This document shows positions 62,369 to 64,000 of a stretch of 64,000 nucleotides of DNA, piece after piece (the first letter of the stretch is position 1; every line of letters begins with the position of its first letter). The notes beneath the pieces are model-generated. The model was not told the origin of the DNA. It made no database searches and saw only the letters and a list, made by a program, of their open reading frames with translations. Position numbers and translations under genes: made by a program. Origin of the DNA: Streptomyces iconiensis. GTDB lineage: Bacteria > Actinomycetota > Actinomycetes > Streptomycetales > Streptomycetaceae. The stretch is from positions 206,332-270,331 of the forward strand of contig NZ_JANCPR020000008.1 in assembly GCF_028657195.3 (NCBI RefSeq), written 5' to 3'.

Positions 62369-62571
62369 GCGCCCCGGCACGGGCCCGCTACCTCGACGCG
62401 ATCCTCCGCATCGTCGCCGAGCCACGCCCAGCCGCCCACTACCAGTGCCTGCGCTGCCCCTACACCGCCAGCGCCCGCGGCAAAGAGAAGGCCACCGCGC
62501 TCGCCGCCACCATCCGCACCACCCACCGAGCCCACTGCCCGGCCAACCAGAAGGAGAGCACGACACCGTGA
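62365..62571 (+). CDS. Small zinc-finger-like protein (68 aa)
   Basis: SAPARARYLDAILRIVAEPR is followed by QCLRCPYTASARGKEKATAL and HRAHC, a C-x2-C...H-x2-H..C type cluster suggesting zinc binding. No family recognised. ATG 62365, with ATGA/GTGA overlaps at both ends. Confidence 0.65.
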   Translation: MSAPARARYLDAILRIVAEPRPAAHYQCLRCPYTASARGKEKATALAATIRTTHRAHCPANQKESTTP

Positions 62572-62933
62572 CCGACCAGCCCACTCAACAGCCCGCCGAG
62601 CGCGCGGACATCGCCGCGTTCCTCGCCAGCCACCTCAACGGCCGCACCGACGAGGAACTCTCCACCGAGTTCCACCAGCTGCTCGACGCCGTCCGTACCC
62701 ACGGCAAGAAAGGCGAGCTGCGCATCACCGTCATCGTCGAACCGCCGGCGAACGGCGTGGAGTCCGCGCCGCTGCCCATCGGCGTCGAGTCCGCGGTAAA
62801 GGCGCCCAAGCCGACGCCTGTGAAGTCCCTGTACTTCCTCGACGAGGAGGGCCTCCCCGTACGCGAGGACCCCCGCCAGATGGCCATCGAGTTCCGCACC
62901 GCCCACGCCACCGACACCTTCAAGGACGCCTGA
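62568..62933 (+). CDS. Hypothetical protein preceding the DUF2303 gene
   Basis: A 121-residue protein: helical N-terminus (ADIAAFLASHLNGRTDEELS; FHQLLDAVRTHGKKGELRIT) and a beta-rich C-terminus ending QMAIEFRTAHATDTFKDA. It is a small actinophage-like protein that is adjacent to the DUF2303 gene, so the two may act together. GTG 62568. Confidence 0.68.
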   Translation: MTDQPTQQPAERADIAAFLASHLNGRTDEELSTEFHQLLDAVRTHGKKGELRITVIVEPPANGVESAPLPIGVESAVKAPKPTPVKSLYFLDEEGLPVREDPRQMAIEFRTAHATDTFKDA

Positions 62934-62938
62934 TCCCC

Positions 62939-63742
62939 GTGACCGACAACCTTCAGCCCGTCATCGACACCGCGCTGCGTACCGCCCCGCCCGCCGAGCT
63001 GGAGCCCGGCAAGGTGTACGCCTTCCACACCCCCACCGGCATCCACAAGGTCGACCTCACCGGGCCCGAATACCGCGACTTCCCCGCCCGCAAGACCGGC
63101 ACCACCACCGTCCGGGACGTCGACTCCTTCCGCGCCTACTGGGACAAGCACCACGGCGAGCACAGCGAGGTCTACGCCGACACCGAACGACTCACCGTCA
63201 CCGCCGTCCTCGACGCCCACGAACCCGACGCACCCCGCTGGGGCGCGCACCGCCTCGCCCTCGCCCTGCGCACCACCGACGCGTGGAAACAGTGGATGAC
63301 CTCCGACGGGCAGCTCCTCGGACAGGAAGACTTCGCCGAGTTCCTGGAGGACCACCTCCCCGAACTCCTGGAGCCCTCCGCCGCGGACATGCTGGAGATC
63401 GCCCAGTCTCTCCAGGCCGCCACCAAGGTCGATTTCCAGTCCGGCGTCCGCCTCGCCTCCGGACAGCGGCAGTTCCAGTACGTCGAGACCACCACGACCA
63501 AGGCCGGGCAGAAGGGCCAGCTCACCGTCCCCGAGACCTTCGTCGTCGGTCTCGTGCCGTTCGAGGGCTCCGAGGGCTACCGACTCACCGCGCGCCTGCG
63601 CTACCGCATCACCGACCGCGGCCTGCGCATGGGCTACAAGCTGGAGCGGCCCACCGACATCCTGCACACCGCCTTCACGGACGTCGTCACCGCGATCGGC
63701 GCGCAGATCAAGCAACCCGTCATGAACGGCCAGCCCACCTGA
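62939..63742 (+). CDS. DUF2303-family phage protein
   Basis: A 267-residue protein of the DUF2303 family found in phages and prophages. Seen: KVDLTGPEYRDFPARKTGTT, VRDVDSFRAYWDKH, LDAHEPDAPRWGAHRLALAL, FAEFLEDHLPELLEPSAADM and LASGQRQFQYVETTT. Its activity is unknown; family members lie near recombination and single-strand annealing genes, as here. GTG 62939, 5 bases after the previous stop. Confidence 0.85.
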   Translation: MTDNLQPVIDTALRTAPPAELEPGKVYAFHTPTGIHKVDLTGPEYRDFPARKTGTTTVRDVDSFRAYWDKHHGEHSEVYADTERLTVTAVLDAHEPDAPRWGAHRLALALRTTDAWKQWMTSDGQLLGQEDFAEFLEDHLPELLEPSAADMLEIAQSLQAATKVDFQSGVRLASGQRQFQYVETTTTKAGQKGQLTVPETFVVGLVPFEGSEGYRLTARLRYRITDRGLRMGYKLERPTDILHTAFTDVVTAIGAQIKQPVMNGQPT

Positions 63743-64000
63743 TGTCCGGGCGACCCCGCAGGACGGGCGGCGCCGACTCCCGCTGCCCGTCCTGCGGGGC
63801 GCCCACCCTCACCCAATGGGTCGGCCGCGTGGCCGCGCTGAAAGTCACCGTCGACCTCACCCCGCTCACCCCACAGCAGCAGGCCGAGACCCGCGCCCCC
63901 AACCACCTCATCTGGTGCCTCCACCACCAGACCACCGGCCCACCCGAACTCCGCTGGATCGACACCCCCCCCCCCCACAGGCCCCCCCCCCCCCCCCCCC
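63742..64000 (+). CDS. Hypothetical zinc-ribbon-like protein, 3' end not in window
   Basis: ATG 63742 overlaps the previous stop by one base. The visible part begins SGRPRRTGGADSRCPSCGAP and continues to APNHLIWCLHHQTTGPPELR, with C-x2-C and C-x-H-H elements suggesting zinc binding. It runs into the poly-C tract at about 63965, so the last residues cannot be trusted and the true 3' end is unknown. Confidence 0.6.
   Translation, partial: MSGRPRRTGGADSRCPSCGAPTLTQWVGRVAALKVTVDLTPLTPQQQAETRAPNHLIWCLHHQTTGPPELRWIDTPPPHRPPPPPP
63965..64000. other. Poly-C tract at the window end
   Basis: From about 63965 the sequence is a run of 12 C, then ACAGG, then 18 or more C to the last base. Such homopolymers do not occur elsewhere in the window. 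It interrupts a coding frame and is probably a contig-end or read-quality artefact. Confidence 0.75.

Larger units (their letters stand above)
51162..64000. mobile_element. Left portion of an integrative element or prophage
   Basis: Int, an ImmA-like protease and an XRE repressor on the minus strand diverge from a densely packed plus-strand operon of small proteins, nucleases, an RDF-like protein and a WhiB-like protein. That is the lysogeny and early module of an actinobacterial temperate phage or integrative element. The boundary with the chromosome must lie between the peptidase stop (51119) and the integrase stop (51207). No tRNA is visible there, so the attachment site is unresolved. No structural, lysis or conjugation genes are within the window, so phage versus plasmid-like nature cannot be decided. 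Confidence 0.85.

Overview
The window is high-GC actinobacterial DNA, almost certainly from a Streptomyces chromosome. Third codon positions are nearly all G or C, GTG starts and 4-base ATGA/GTGA gene overlaps are common, several genes look leaderless, and the gene content is typical: actinobacterial priA, guaB1, F420-type oxidoreductase, WhiB, DUF5995, DUF1996, and a ribD-ribE-ribM-ribAB-ribH cluster behind an FMN riboswitch followed by hisE-hisG. No rRNA, tRNA or CRISPR array was recognised.

Layout. (1) 1-12.3 kb: a truncated XRE regulator divergent from a TetR regulator with two tandem palindromes, then housekeeping genes priA, fmt, rsmB and rpe, a SorC-type sugar-responsive regulator, and a TrkA-C/CPA2 antiporter pair. 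(2) 12.3-19.0 kb: redox genes. An FAD oxidoreductase is followed by an operon of a b-type cytochrome-like membrane protein and a NuoF-like flavoprotein fused to a [3Fe-4S] ferredoxin. A PucR-type regulator with a long Gly-Pro linker diverges from that operon, and a duplicated DoxX protein converges on it. (3) 19.4-26.4 kb: secreted DUF1996/DUF4142 proteins, guaB1 (a GMP-reductase-type paralogue of IMPDH), a methyltransferase and a secreted beta-propeller phytase. (4) 26.4-31.7 kb: SGNH esterase, Lrp/AsnC regulator, then a DavA-like amidohydrolase and a DavB-like amino-acid 2-monooxygenase (probable lysine or arginine oxidative decarboxylation route), and an LLM oxidoreductase. (5) 31.9-36.4 kb: DUF5995, GNAT, xanthine/uracil permease and MFS transporter, with an 18-bp minisatellite between the two transporters. 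(6) 36.6-42.9 kb: FMN riboswitch, the riboflavin operon, then hisE-hisG. (7) 42.9-51.2 kb: PH-domain protein, paired CNNM/CBS (CorC/HlyC) membrane proteins, an orphan EccA-like AAA+ ATPase, a P-loop kinase and a secreted C39-family peptidase.

(8) 51.2-64.0 kb is the left part of an integrative element or prophage. A tyrosine integrase, an ImmA-like metalloprotease and an XRE repressor lie on the minus strand. Diverging from them is one tightly packed early operon: XRE/Cro-like protein, excisionase-like protein, many small unknown proteins, a PD-(D/E)XK nuclease, a protein resembling the phiC31 gp3 recombination directionality factor, a DnaQ-like exonuclease, a RuvC-like nuclease, an HTH-WhiB fusion with unusual cysteine spacing, and a DUF2303 protein. 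The right end is not in the window, which finishes in a poly-C tract that looks like a sequence-end artefact.

One recurrent property stands out. Short tandem or direct repeats of 6 to about 30 bp occupy many intergenic gaps, and repetitive Gly-Pro or Glu-Gln-Pro linkers occur inside some proteins. Starts were chosen from ribosome-binding sites, frame and family length. All family names come from reading the translations, not from database searches.
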